The notes under the pieces were generated by a model, which searched no databases, had not been told where the DNA came from, and saw nothing but the letters and a program-made list of their open reading frames with translations. This document shows, piece after piece, positions 18,180 through 27,507 of a stretch of DNA of 64,000 nt. The DNA is taken from assembly GCA_020636075.1 (NCBI GenBank), contig JACJYO010000002.1, forward strand, positions 930,001 through 994,000, in the 5' to 3' direction. The position numbers and the translations under genes were made by a program. The stretch comes from Lewinellaceae bacterium. Its GTDB lineage: Bacteria > Bacteroidota > Bacteroidia > Chitinophagales > Saprospiraceae. How positions within the stretch are numbered: position 1 is the first letter of the stretch; each line of letters opens with the position of its first letter.

Positions 18180-19325
18180 TCAATTTTCAGTTTTAACAGG
18201 ATTAGCCGAGCCACCTGCAAGTTCAAGCACTGTTTCAGCAATCAGGCTTGCAGCCTTAGGCTTTCCCAGGTGGCGGATATTTTCACCCAGACTAAATTGA
18301 AGGGCTTCGTTTTCCAACACTTTAAAAACTTCGGGCAGCAAGGTTTCAACCGCTTCCGCATCGCGCACCAGCCGGGCTGCATTTTTCTCCACCAGCGCCA
18401 TAGCGTTTTTTGTTTGGTGATCCTCTGCCACATTTGGCGAGGGTACCAGTATAACAGGTTTGCCCACCAGACAGAGCTCACTGATCGAAAGTGCGCCTGC
18501 GCGCGATACGATCAGATCAGCCGCAGCATACAACAAATCCATCCGGTCGATAAAGGCCCGCAGTTGTACGTTTGGCAATTGTGCCGTTGCACAGGCGGAA
18601 TATTCATTTTCATAAAAACGGCCACACTGCCAAAGCACCTGAATCTCCGTATGGCCGGCCAAAGTTTCCGTATGCTCGGCCAAAGACCGGTTCAGCGTAC
18701 GGGCGCCGAGGCTGCCACCAATCACCACCACCGTTTTCAGTTTTTCGGACAAATTGTAATAGGCCAAACCCTCTTTTCTTTTTTTATCAAGGTCGAGTAT
18801 ATCCTGCCGTACCGGGTTTCCGGTAAACACCAGACGGTCGGCAGGAAAATAGGCTTCCATCCCATCATAGGCTACACAAATCCGACTGGCATTTTTTGCC
18901 AGCAGTCGATTGGTCACACCAGCGTAGGAGTTCTGCTCCTGAATGACCGTCGGGATATTTTTTTGTTGGGCAGCGCGCATCACCGGGCCGGAGGCATAGC
19001 CACCTGTCCCTACAACCACATCGGGTTTAAACTGCCGTATGATACGCTTGGCTTTTTGAGTACTGCTGAACAACTTGAAGGGAAAACTCAGGTTGCGCAA
19101 AATGCTGTTCAGCGAGAAACCGCGTTGAAAACCGGCAATGTTCAGCCCTTCAATAGCATAACCAGCCTGTGGCACCCGCTCCATCTCCATTTTACCCAAA
19201 GCACCTACGAATAGAAATTCTGCATCAGGACGCAGGGCTTTAATAGCATCGGCAATAGCAATGGCCGGAAAGACGTGTCCGCCTGTTCCGCCACCGGTAA
19301 TTAATATGCGCAGTTGTCGAGCCAT
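18180..19325 (-). CDS. murG: UDP-GlcNAc transferase MurG (lipid II synthesis)
   Basis: 381 residues, GT28 family. N-terminal glycine loop ITGGGTGGHVFPA (9-21), second loop VVGTGGYASGPVMRAA, and C-domain motifs VVVIGGSLGARTLN and the UDP-GlcNAc-binding region IVSRAGALSISEL...PSPNVAEDHQTKNAMAL. It transfers GlcNAc to lipid I at the inner face of the membrane. It follows ftsW in the operon across a 61-bp gap that contains a 7-bp tandem repeat. Confidence 0.97.
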   Translation of the reverse strand: MARQLRILITGGGTGGHVFPAIAIADAIKALRPDAEFLFVGALGKMEMERVPQAGYAIEGLNIAGFQRGFSLNSILRNLSFPFKLFSSTQKAKRIIRQFKPDVVVGTGGYASGPVMRAAQQKNIPTVIQEQNSYAGVTNRLLAKNASRICVAYDGMEAYFPADRLVFTGNPVRQDILDLDKKRKEGLAYYNLSEKLKTVVVIGGSLGARTLNRSLAEHTETLAGHTEIQVLWQCGRFYENEYSACATAQLPNVQLRAFIDRMDLLYAAADLIVSRAGALSISELCLVGKPVILVPSPNVAEDHQTKNAMALVEKNAARLVRDAEAVETLLPEVFKVLENEALQFSLGENIRHLGKPKAASLIAETVLELAGGSANPVKTEN

Positions 19326-19335
19326 TTAATTAGTG

Positions 19336-19383
<48 letters not shown>

Positions 19384-19386
19384 ATT

Positions 19387-20526
19387 TTAGGTGTTTTCTA
19401 TTTTTTCAATGAATTTACTAACGCTTAGAACCATCCCGATTGCTATAGAAGTAAAGACCATACTCGTGCCGCCCATAGAAATCATAGGCAGCGTAAGCCC
19501 GGTGGATGGCACCAAATGCACCGACACCGCGATGTTTGCCAAAGCCTGGATCGTCAGCATCAGACTAAGCCCGATAGCCAGAAAGGCGCCGAAAGCTTTT
19601 GGACTTTTGGTCACCAGTTTGACTGCACGGAAAAACAGCATCACATACAAGCCGAGCACTAATACACCACCCATCAGGCCATATTCTTCACAAATGATGG
19701 CGTAGATAAAATCGGCATGCGAATAGGGTAAAAAATTGCGCGCCACTGAGTTGCCCGGGCCTGCACCAAAAATCCCACCACGCGCTATGGCAATTTTAGC
19801 CTGCTGCACCTGGTAACCGCCATCGGGATTATGCAGGTAATCCTGCATACGCGATATCCAGGTTTCTGAACGCACCAGGTCTGGATAGATATCACCAAGT
19901 ACGATTAGTCCGGCAAATACGACCACCCCAAGCAGCCCAAGCAGAAAAATATAGCGTGGACTTACCCGGCCGACAAACATCAGAGCGATACAAGTGCCAA
20001 AAAGCACCAATGCCGTTGACAGGTTTGCCGGGGCAATCAGGCCACAAACGATCAGTACCGGGACTATAATCGGCAAAAAGGCATCTTTAAAACTGGTGAT
20101 GTACTCCTGCTTTTGCGTTAACGCCCGGGCGATGTACAGTATCAACGCCAATTTGGCAAAATCCGAGGGCTGAAAACTGAAGGAGAGAATCGGGATTTCA
20201 ATCCAGCGTGACGCCTGATTGATGCTCTGGCCAAACAACAGCGTCAGCGCCAACAACGGCACCGAAATAAGCAACAGGAATGGCGCCATTTGTTGATAGC
20301 GCCGGTAGTGCATCAAATGGCAGAGATAGATCAGGAACAAACCAAACGCCAGCATGATCGAATGCCGCATCAGGTAAATGGTGGTGTTCCCGCCACGCGC
20401 CTGCCAGGCCAGAGAGCCGGCTGCCGAATAGACGGCCAGTACACTGATAATACTCAGCACCGCTACGATCATCCAGATGGTGCGGTCTCCGCGTAAGTTT
20501 GCTGCTATTCGATTGCCGAGTGACAT
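19387..20526 (-). CDS. ftsW: SEDS-family peptidoglycan polymerase FtsW
   Basis: 379 residues with about ten predicted membrane helices. SEDS hallmarks are visible: SRWIEIPILSFSFQPSDFAKLALI, the large extracytoplasmic loop with NPDGGYQVQQAKIAIARGGIFGAGPGNS, ADFIYAIICEEYGLMGG, and GLTLPMISMGGTS near the end. FtsW polymerises lipid II into glycan at the division site together with the FtsI transpeptidase encoded upstream in the same cluster. Position between murD and murG supports FtsW rather than RodA. The gap to murD is 27 bp and carries word-like repeats. Confidence 0.95.
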   Translation of the reverse strand: MSLGNRIAANLRGDRTIWMIVAVLSIISVLAVYSAAGSLAWQARGGNTTIYLMRHSIMLAFGLFLIYLCHLMHYRRYQQMAPFLLLISVPLLALTLLFGQSINQASRWIEIPILSFSFQPSDFAKLALILYIARALTQKQEYITSFKDAFLPIIVPVLIVCGLIAPANLSTALVLFGTCIALMFVGRVSPRYIFLLGLLGVVVFAGLIVLGDIYPDLVRSETWISRMQDYLHNPDGGYQVQQAKIAIARGGIFGAGPGNSVARNFLPYSHADFIYAIICEEYGLMGGVLVLGLYVMLFFRAVKLVTKSPKAFGAFLAIGLSLMLTIQALANIAVSVHLVPSTGLTLPMISMGGTSMVFTSIAIGMVLSVSKFIEKIENT

Positions 20527-20539
20527 GTTTTTGAAAATT

Positions 20540-20573
20540 TGGATATTGAGATATTAGGTTATTGGGATATTGA
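20540..20573. repeat. Short word repeat overlapping the murD 3' end
   Basis: The words GGATATTGA, GATATTA, GGTTATTG and GGATATTGA follow each other from just before the ftsW start into the murD coding end. The last six murD codons (VNIPIT) are written in this repeat, suggesting the repeat invaded or replaced the original 3' end. Confidence 0.6.
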
Positions 20574-21909
20574 CGGTTAGTGATAAAACAGCCTGACGAA
20601 ACTGATCGCCACGGTCTTCATAGTTTTTAAATAAGTCGAAACTGGCGCAAGCCGGACTGAGCAACACCGTTTCACCTTGAGCCGCCAGTCGGTTTGAAGT
20701 TTGAACTGCCTCAACTGCACTGCGCGTTTCAACTATGGCTTTTCCAGCATCTTTAAAAGCAGTCAGAATAGGTTGGTTATCCAAGCCCATGCAAACAATG
20801 GCTTTCACTTTTTGCTGTACCAGCGCCTGCAAGGGCGTATAATCGTTGCCTTTATCTTGTCCGCCAACGATCCAGACCGTTGGTTGATCCATAGCTTTCA
20901 AGGCATAGAAAACGGCGTCGACATTGGTGGCTTTACTGTCGTTGATCCAGGTCACTCCGTTCACGGTTGCCACCACTTCCATGCGGTGCGCCGGTGGATT
21001 GAAACTTTCCAGACCCGCCTGAATTTTGGCAGGGTCAGCACCCAAGACTAACGCGGCATGCACGGCACAAAGCGCATTAAAATGATTGTGCGGTCCGCGC
21101 AGTTTTGTGGAGGCCATATTGAACTGGAGTTCCTGTCCAATGTGAAGCACGCCGTTTTTATAGTCTGCGGCCTTCAGCGCTATTTTTTTACCGGCGTTTA
21201 CCTGTTCCGGCATGAACTTCAGGATTTCTGGATCGTCGCCGTTGTATATAAAAATATCGCTTTGACGCTGGTTTATAGTTATTTGAAACTTTGCCCGCGC
21301 GTAGTTCTCCAGTTTGTAATCATAGCGGTCCAAATGGTCCGGGGTAATATTCAACAGCACACCAATCTCCGGGCGGAATTGCAGAATGTCTTCCAGTTGA
21401 AAGCTACTGACCTCCACCACATATATGCGCTCCGGTGCCGGATTTTGTAAATCCAGCAATACAAGCCGTGCAAAGGCGTGACCAATATTCCCGCCCACCA
21501 CAGCCGGCAAACCGGCAGTTTCCAACAAGTGATGTGTAAGTCCGGTAGTTGTGGTTTTGCCATTGCTGCCGGTTATAGCCACCACTTTGCTGGCGCGTGG
21601 GCGGTGCTGCCAGGCAAATTCTATTTCACCGAGCACCGGAATACCTTTTGCACGGATGGCCTGCATTACGGGGGCTTTTTCTGGTATGCCTGGGCTTTTA
21701 ATAATGGTATCCGCTTTTAAAATTTGCTCTATGGTATGCTCCCCCGACTCGAATTCAATTCCCGCCGCTTCCAACTCTGCCTGGAATTCCGGTTTGATAG
21801 CGTTTTTATCTGAAACAAAAACCGCATAGCCCAGCCAGTTGGCCAGTAAGGCGGCGCCTGTACCGGATTCGCCGGCGCCGAGAATTGCTATGGATTTTAT
21901 TTGTTTCAT
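20554..21909 (-). CDS. murD: UDP-N-acetylmuramoylalanine--D-glutamate ligase MurD
   Basis: 451 residues. N-terminal SIAILGAGESGTGAALLA (about 6-23), ATP-binding motif AITGSNGKTTT near residue 113, central NITPDHLDRY, and the C-domain WINDSKATNVDAVFYAL and VWIVGGQDKGNDY segments. It adds D-Glu to UDP-MurNAc-L-Ala in the cytoplasm. Upstream is the GxxExxY element that separates it from mraY; both neighbours remain co-directional and intact. Its last codons lie in an intergenic-type repeat, but the conserved catalytic part is unaffected. Confidence 0.97.
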   Translation of the reverse strand: MKQIKSIAILGAGESGTGAALLANWLGYAVFVSDKNAIKPEFQAELEAAGIEFESGEHTIEQILKADTIIKSPGIPEKAPVMQAIRAKGIPVLGEIEFAWQHRPRASKVVAITGSNGKTTTTGLTHHLLETAGLPAVVGGNIGHAFARLVLLDLQNPAPERIYVVEVSSFQLEDILQFRPEIGVLLNITPDHLDRYDYKLENYARAKFQITINQRQSDIFIYNGDDPEILKFMPEQVNAGKKIALKAADYKNGVLHIGQELQFNMASTKLRGPHNHFNALCAVHAALVLGADPAKIQAGLESFNPPAHRMEVVATVNGVTWINDSKATNVDAVFYALKAMDQPTVWIVGGQDKGNDYTPLQALVQQKVKAIVCMGLDNQPILTAFKDAGKAIVETRSAVEAVQTSNRLAAQGETVLLSPACASFDLFKNYEDRGDQFRQAVLSLTVNIPIT

Positions 21910-21937
21910 GTTTTAGATTTGAACGCGATTTTTTTTT

Positions 21938-22463
21938 GAACGCGGATGAGACGGATTCCGCCTGCGGCGGAAACGCGGATTTCCGCGGATTTTCACTTGT
22001 ATTCAGGGTAGATTTTTTCTTTGATTTGAAAATACTTTTCGGCGGAATTCCGGTTTTTTTCCAAAATTTAAAAGAAGACCAACTTCTTTATCCGTACTCC
22101 GCAAATAATTGATCAATTGTATTTCATGTTCATTCAATAATATTTCCTGAGCTTTTAATTCCAGAATTATCAAGTCATCCACAATCAGATCTGGGTAGTA
22201 TTCGCCCACTTCAACATTTTTATAAAATACTTTTATTTGCTTTTGCGCTTCAACTGAAAATCCTCTTGATCTCAATTCCCAATACATGGCATTTTGGTAC
22301 ACTTTTTCTAGAAACCCGTATCCCAACTCATTGTACACATCATAAAAGGCCTTTAAAATCAGATCGACTAAGTCTTTATGTAAAAGTTCCATATGCCAGA
22401 TAAAAAATCCGCGTAAATCCGCGTTTTCGCCGCAGGCGAAATCCGCCTCATCCGCGTTCCAAA
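21938..22463. mobile_element. Inverted-repeat-bounded element carrying a GxxExxY gene, between mraY and murD
   Basis: Imperfect inverted arms at 21938-21993 and 22405-22463 share the words GAACGCGGATGAG, CGGATT, GCCGCAGGCG and ATCCGCG. Outside the left arm a partial copy (GAACGCGATT) is seen at 21921-21930. The arms enclose exactly one gene, 22003-22392. The element fills the gap between the mraY stop (22469) and the murD start (21909) without damaging either gene. No transposase is present. That it is mobile is an inference from the gene-plus-inverted-repeat structure and from its position within a normally compact operon. Confidence 0.65.
22003..22392 (-). CDS. GxxExxY protein (PD-(D/E)XK nuclease-like)
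   Basis: 129 residues. The family signature is clear: G26-FL-E29-KV-Y32 in LGYGFLEKVYQNA. A PD-(D/E)XK-type active site follows: Asp68 in YYPDLIVDD and Glu78/Lys80 in LIILELKAQ. No signal peptide or membrane segment, so it is cytoplasmic. The biochemical role of the family is not settled; the nuclease fold is supported by the residues seen. It is oriented with the dcw operon and enclosed by inverted repeats, unlike any neighbouring gene. It could act on its own flanking repeats, be a repair-type nuclease, or be a passenger. Confidence 0.85.
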   Translation of the reverse strand: MELLHKDLVDLILKAFYDVYNELGYGFLEKVYQNAMYWELRSRGFSVEAQKQIKVFYKNVEVGEYYPDLIVDDLIILELKAQEILLNEHEIQLINYLRSTDKEVGLLLNFGKKPEFRRKVFSNQRKNLP

Positions 22464-22468
22464 AACAA

Positions 22469-23719
22469 CTATCGAATTTTCAAGGTAATCACCGTCAACA
22501 CTGCCAATAGAATTTGTATAATCCAGAACCGCACAGCAATAGTTACCTCATGGTAACCTTCCTTTTGATAATGGTGGTGCAGCGGCGCCATTTTAAATAT
22601 CCGACGCCCCTCCCCGTATTTTTTCTTGGTGTGCTTGAAATACCAGACTTGCAGCATCACCGATACATTTTCAATTAAAAATATACCACACAGCAAGGGT
22701 ATTAATAATTCTTTTCGAAGCAGGATTGCCAATGCGGCGATAATCCCGCCCAATGTCAAACTCCCCGTGTCGCCCATGAAAACTTTAGCCGGATAAACAT
22801 TGTACCATAGAAATCCGATACAACCGCCCAGCAAACAGGCCGAAAAAATTACCAGCTCGTTCGCATAGGGGATGAACAGGATGTTCAGGTAATCCGCAGC
22901 CAGCGAGTTCCCGCTGAGGTAAGCCATAACACCCAACGCTGCAATCACGATTGCCGAAACCCCAGCCGCCAAACCATCCAAACCATCCGTCAGATTCGCG
23001 CCATTGCTGACCGCCGTGATAACAAAAATGGTCATCATCAAAAAGACGATCCAAACCAGGTGCGCGGCATTGTCACCCATAAACCACAGGACACGGGAAT
23101 AGTCCAACTCATTATTTTTAAAGAACGGCACATTGGTAATCGGGGCTTTAACGTGTACGAGTTCCTTGTATGAATTTTCGCCTTCCTTCACAAAAATGCT
23201 GTTCATTACTTCGTAGCCATATTGGTTAGCGACTTCCGGTTCCATCCGCACCACCACTTCATCGCTCATGAGCATGGTCAGGCCGACAATCAAACCCAGT
23301 CCGACCTGCCCCAACACTTTGAATATTCCTTTTAGCCCTTTTTTATCCTTTTTAAACACCTTGATGTAATCGTCGATAAACCCGATGGAGGCCATCCAGA
23401 TCGTGGCAAACAGCATGAGCAGGATGTACACATTGTCCAAACGCGCCAGCAACAAGCAAGGAATCAGGGTGGCTGCTATGATGATCACGCCGCCCATTGT
23501 CGGTGTGCCGGCTTTCAGGTTTTCGCCTTGCAAACCCAGTTCGCGCACACTTTCGCCAATCTGCAAACGCCGGAGTCCGTTGATGATCCATTTGCCGATG
23601 ACCAGGGAAATCAACAGCGAAAGGATTACGGCGGCGCCCGCACGGAAGGAGGTGTATTGGAACAATCCCGCTCCCGGAAAATCCTGAGTTGCAAGCCATT
23701 TAAAAAGGTGATAGAGCAT
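22469..23719 (-). CDS. mraY: Phospho-MurNAc-pentapeptide translocase MraY
   Basis: 416 residues, longer than the usual 360 because of an inserted periplasmic-loop region (about residues 155-205), as is common in Bacteroidota. Multiple membrane helices. Motifs: GTPTMGGVIII, IGFIDDYIKVFKKDKKG (catalytic Asp pair), NGANLTDGLDGLA, MGDTGSLTLGG and the HHHYQKEG motif near the C-terminus. It makes lipid I from UDP-MurNAc-pentapeptide and undecaprenyl phosphate at the inner membrane. Lies 121 bp after murE. Confidence 0.97.
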   Translation of the reverse strand: MLYHLFKWLATQDFPGAGLFQYTSFRAGAAVILSLLISLVIGKWIINGLRRLQIGESVRELGLQGENLKAGTPTMGGVIIIAATLIPCLLLARLDNVYILLMLFATIWMASIGFIDDYIKVFKKDKKGLKGIFKVLGQVGLGLIVGLTMLMSDEVVVRMEPEVANQYGYEVMNSIFVKEGENSYKELVHVKAPITNVPFFKNNELDYSRVLWFMGDNAAHLVWIVFLMMTIFVITAVSNGANLTDGLDGLAAGVSAIVIAALGVMAYLSGNSLAADYLNILFIPYANELVIFSACLLGGCIGFLWYNVYPAKVFMGDTGSLTLGGIIAALAILLRKELLIPLLCGIFLIENVSVMLQVWYFKHTKKKYGEGRRIFKMAPLHHHYQKEGYHEVTIAVRFWIIQILLAVLTVITLKIR

Positions 23720-23840
23720 GATTTATCGTTTTCGTTGTTTTCGGTTTTTTAAGGAAAAAAAGCTGGGGGCGATTTTGCATCGCCCCTCAGCGACTGTTCA
23801 AAATAATAGTCCCTCCACTATTATATTTTTAGATTTCGCG

Positions 23841-25307
23841 CTATTCGGCGAAATACATTTTCAATATTGCTTTGTCGTCAAACGGGTACTTCACCCCGTT
23901 GATCTCCTGGTATTTTTCGTGACCTTTTCCAGCCACCAGGATCACGTCGCCCGGACCGGCGAACCGGCAGGCGGTTTTTATTGCTTGTTCCCGGTTTTCA
24001 ATGATCAGGGTTTTAGTTAGATCTGTATTATCGAGGCCCGATTCCATATCGCGCAAAATGGCGGCAGGATCTTCTGTTCTGGGGTTATCGCTGGTCAGGA
24101 TAAGTTGGTCACTTCGGCGTGCCGCCTCCCGGGCCATCAGGGGACGCTTGGTCTTATCGCGATCGCCGCCACAACCGACTACGGTGATCACTTTTGATTG
24201 ACGTTTTTTTAGTTTCAAAATGGTTTCCAAAACCTGCTCCAGGGCATCCGGTGTGTGTGCATAATCGACAATGGCAATACATTCGGGTTTGGTCGGATGG
24301 GCAATGGCTTCGAAACGCCCTTCGGCGCCACGCAAGGCACTGAGGAGTGTCAGGGTTTGCATTTTTTCGGTGCCGAGCAAACGAGCCACGCCGTAAACCG
24401 CGGTTAGGTTGTACGCATTGAATTCGCCGATCATCCGGGCATGCAATGCCGCGCCATCCAGTTCCAGATGCAAGCCAGACAGGCCATTTTCGAGGATTTT
24501 TGCCTTGAAATCAGCCGGCCGTTTCAGCCCGTAGGTATGCGTTTTCGCCTTACAATTCTGCACCATGAACATGCCGTTTTTATCATCCACATTGATCAGT
24601 GCAAAAGCCGAGTTGGGAAGGGAGTCAAACAAACGTTTTTTGGCATCCCGGTAGGCAGCGAAGGTCTGGTGATAATCGAGGTGATCGTGGGTCAGGTTTG
24701 TGAACACAGCACCGGCAAATGTCACCCCGGCAATACGGCGCTGATCAATTGCATGGCTGCTGGTTTCCATAAATACGTGGGTACAACCTGCATCAGCCAT
24801 CTGGCGCAGCAGTTGCTGCAAGCCAACAGCATCGGGAGTGGTATGGGTGCTGGGTACTCGTTCGGGTCCGATGCGATTTTCCACCGTGCCGATCATACCA
24901 ACTTTTTGATTCATGGCGCTGAACAGATCGTGCAACAGGGTACTCGTGGTGGTTTTACCATTCGTACCGGTGATCCCGACCACTTGCATTTTTGCCGAAG
25001 GAAAATCAGCCTGCGCAGCCGCCATGTGTCCCAAAGCCTCAGCGCTGTTAGCAACGCGCACCAACGCTTGTACGCTTTCTGGCTTCTCTGTGGCATTGGT
25101 TTCGCAAACAATTGCCACTGCACCTTTTTCTACAGCCTTGTCAATGAACTGGTGTCCGTCTGCCTGTACTCCCCGGATGGCGACGAAGCAATCGCCGGGC
25201 TCAACCAGGCGGCTATCGAAGCACAATTTTTCTATTCCAACTCCGGCATCGCCCTGAATTTCAAGTACATCCGGAACGGCACGGAGAAGTTCGGCGAGTG
25301 TTTTCAT
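23841..25307 (-). CDS. murE: UDP-MurNAc-tripeptide synthetase MurE
   Basis: 488 residues from the ATG at 25307. That start overlaps the ftsI stop by one base (TGATG), which suggests translational coupling. N-domain FDSRLVEPGDCFVAIRG, ATP-binding GITGTNGKTTTSTLL, NLTHDHLDYH, and the C-terminal VDYAHTPDAL. The specificity motif reads SDNPRTEDP; the DNPR form is typical of ligases adding meso-diaminopimelate, so the organism's peptidoglycan is probably of the mDAP type. The reading frame is open further upstream, but that extension overlaps ftsI and lacks similarity to the family. Confidence 0.96.
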   Translation of the reverse strand: MKTLAELLRAVPDVLEIQGDAGVGIEKLCFDSRLVEPGDCFVAIRGVQADGHQFIDKAVEKGAVAIVCETNATEKPESVQALVRVANSAEALGHMAAAQADFPSAKMQVVGITGTNGKTTTSTLLHDLFSAMNQKVGMIGTVENRIGPERVPSTHTTPDAVGLQQLLRQMADAGCTHVFMETSSHAIDQRRIAGVTFAGAVFTNLTHDHLDYHQTFAAYRDAKKRLFDSLPNSAFALINVDDKNGMFMVQNCKAKTHTYGLKRPADFKAKILENGLSGLHLELDGAALHARMIGEFNAYNLTAVYGVARLLGTEKMQTLTLLSALRGAEGRFEAIAHPTKPECIAIVDYAHTPDALEQVLETILKLKKRQSKVITVVGCGGDRDKTKRPLMAREAARRSDQLILTSDNPRTEDPAAILRDMESGLDNTDLTKTLIIENREQAIKTACRFAGPGDVILVAGKGHEKYQEINGVKYPFDDKAILKMYFAE

Positions 25308-27454
25308 CAGTTTAAATACAATATAACCGACGGCCGGCCACTCACCTGCGTACCAGGGGCGAGGCTTTGGCGAGCAACCTTGCCAATTCCCCTTACCCGC
25401 ACGCGACAACCGCGGTTTTCCAGCAAATAAATAGCGTCTTTAAGGCCCATCCCCACTACCGACGGAATGCGTTTATCCTGCACAATCCGGGGCAACAAAT
25501 ACAAGGAATCATTGGTGGGACGCAACACACCCCAGTCGGGCATATCCGATTCCGCATAACAAGTCATATTCAACCAATCCATCACCAGTTTGATATCCTC
25601 CACCTGTCCGGCATCGATAGTTGGCAATTGGGCGGAAGCCAGCACCGGCCGCGGCACCGCATTTACCGGCGGATGTACATCTGCTTTAAGGGCAAAACAC
25701 TTATCGGCAATCTCTTTGAACACCGGAGCAGCTGCTTCCGAACCATGATAACCGCCACGCTTGGGCTCACTCATCACCACGATACAGGAATACACCGGAT
25801 TTTCAGCCGGAAAAAACCCACAAAAACCGGCCTGGTGGCGAATACCCGCGCGCGATTTGAACTTGTGGTAGTTCAATTGCGCCGTACCGGTTTTGCCGGC
25901 TATGGTGTACAGGCTACTCCGGATATTGCTGGCCGTACCGCCTTCCACCACCCCAACAAGCAATTCTTTGGCTTTTTTAATGGTTTCGCGGCTGGCAATG
26001 TTTCGTTTTACCGTAACCGGCCGGAATTCTTTGACGGTTTCACCATAATGCTCGATACGATCAACCAGAAACGGCTTCATCATACGGCCGTTATTGGCAA
26101 CAGCGTTGTAAAATGTCAACAGTTGCAGGGGCGTCATGAGCATTTCGTAACCGATGCTCATCCAGGGCAGCGTGGTGCCGGACCAGTCGGATTTGGCATC
26201 GTTCGGGTCTTTCAAAATCGGCAATTCTTCACCCCCGATTTCAATTTCCGTGGCGCGGTCGAGGCCAAAACGGCGCAATTGTTTGACAAATGCCCCGGGT
26301 CGTTGGGTATCTCCGTAGTAATGCTGGATCATGGTGGCGGTACCGACGTTGGAGGATTTGGCAAACACCTCGCGAATCGACATCGAATCTTGTCCGTGCA
26401 TGTACGCATCCACCATATCTTCTTCGTAGAATTTTACCTTGCCGCCATATACCGGAATTTTTTCATCAAAATCCTTCAGGTAGCCATCCTCAATCATGGC
26501 CATAAACGACGCGAGCTTAAACATGGATCCCGGTTCTACGCGTTCGCCGACTGCGTAATTATACGTCTCCCACCAGTTCCCGTTTTCGGTACGGCCGATA
26601 TTGGCAATTGCCCGAATGGCGCCAGTTTTCACCTCCATGACGATAGCACAGCCGTGATCGGCTTCATGGGTCTTGCACGCGCGGAGCAGGGCATTTTCGG
26701 CCACATCCTGAATATTTATGTCCAGCGTAGTCACAATATCGTCGCCTGCATTGGGCTCTATTTCAGCCAGATCGCTCACTGGAATGTATACATCGCCCGG
26801 CACGCGCAACATCAGTTGTTTTCCTTTGGAACCACCCAAAACTTTGTCAAAACTACCTTCGAGGCCAACTGGCAGTGCACCATCGCGCACGTACCCGATC
26901 GTCCGCTGCGCCAATAGTTTGAAGGGGCGCTCGCGTTCGGAGCGTTGCTCGACGATCAACCCGCCTTTGTACCGACCTAATCGAAACAAAGGAAAGTCCT
27001 TGATCATCTGCATTTTATAGTACGACAGGTTTTTGGCAATGGGCACATAGCGGATACCACGGGTACTCGGATCAGCTTCTCGCAGGGCGATCAACCATTC
27101 TTTGTATGCTCCTGGGGTGTATTGCTGGTCGATATAGGTGGAAAGCATCCATGCAAGGCTGTCCAGATTCGAATTAAACGCTTCGTCTGTCAAGCCTTCG
27201 GCCTTCACATCAAAATGTGCATCAAAAAACGGCAGGGAGGTTGCCAAAAGACTGCCATCGGTGGCCAACACATTTCCGCGGTCAGCTTCCACGTCCACAA
27301 ATTTCAAAAACAGGCTGTCTGCCTTTGCCTCCCATTTCGGCGCCTGCACGACCGACAGCTGATACAGCCGCCCCGTGATCACAAAAGCGACCAGAAGCAC
27401 AACTCCAGCCAGCAGATAGACCCGTACAAGCACTTCATTTTTAATGTTCAACAT
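25307..27454 (-). CDS. ftsI: Septal penicillin-binding protein FtsI (PBP3-type transpeptidase) with PASTA domain
   Basis: 715 residues. N-terminal membrane helix (about 9-28), a pedestal/dimerisation domain beginning EADRGNVLATDGSLLA, then a class B transpeptidase domain with all three active-site motifs: S310-x-x-K313 (PGSMFK), SSN 367-369 and KTG 521-523. The C-terminal about 65 residues (IPSVVGMGLKDAIYLLENRGCRV...PGTQV) form one PASTA-like domain, thought to sense peptidoglycan. It cross-links septal peptidoglycan with FtsW. Bounded by the ftsL-like gene (53 bp upstream) and murE (1-bp overlap). Confidence 0.96.
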   Translation of the reverse strand: MLNIKNEVLVRVYLLAGVVLLVAFVITGRLYQLSVVQAPKWEAKADSLFLKFVDVEADRGNVLATDGSLLATSLPFFDAHFDVKAEGLTDEAFNSNLDSLAWMLSTYIDQQYTPGAYKEWLIALREADPSTRGIRYVPIAKNLSYYKMQMIKDFPLFRLGRYKGGLIVEQRSERERPFKLLAQRTIGYVRDGALPVGLEGSFDKVLGGSKGKQLMLRVPGDVYIPVSDLAEIEPNAGDDIVTTLDINIQDVAENALLRACKTHEADHGCAIVMEVKTGAIRAIANIGRTENGNWWETYNYAVGERVEPGSMFKLASFMAMIEDGYLKDFDEKIPVYGGKVKFYEEDMVDAYMHGQDSMSIREVFAKSSNVGTATMIQHYYGDTQRPGAFVKQLRRFGLDRATEIEIGGEELPILKDPNDAKSDWSGTTLPWMSIGYEMLMTPLQLLTFYNAVANNGRMMKPFLVDRIEHYGETVKEFRPVTVKRNIASRETIKKAKELLVGVVEGGTASNIRSSLYTIAGKTGTAQLNYHKFKSRAGIRHQAGFCGFFPAENPVYSCIVVMSEPKRGGYHGSEAAAPVFKEIADKCFALKADVHPPVNAVPRPVLASAQLPTIDAGQVEDIKLVMDWLNMTCYAESDMPDWGVLRPTNDSLYLLPRIVQDKRIPSVVGMGLKDAIYLLENRGCRVRVRGIGKVARQSLAPGTQVSGRPSVILYLN

Positions 27455-27507
27455 AGCGATTTTGAAATTTGGTGGATCGGTTTATTTGTATGGTTTTTCT
27501 ATTTCCT

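Noticed and set aside
18081..19214. 377-codon plus-strand open frame
   Set aside because: Antisense to murG and the small lipoprotein; translation is not protein-like.
25367..26917. 516-codon plus-strand open frame
   Set aside because: It is antisense to ftsI and has no coherent domain; ftsI carries all transpeptidase motifs.
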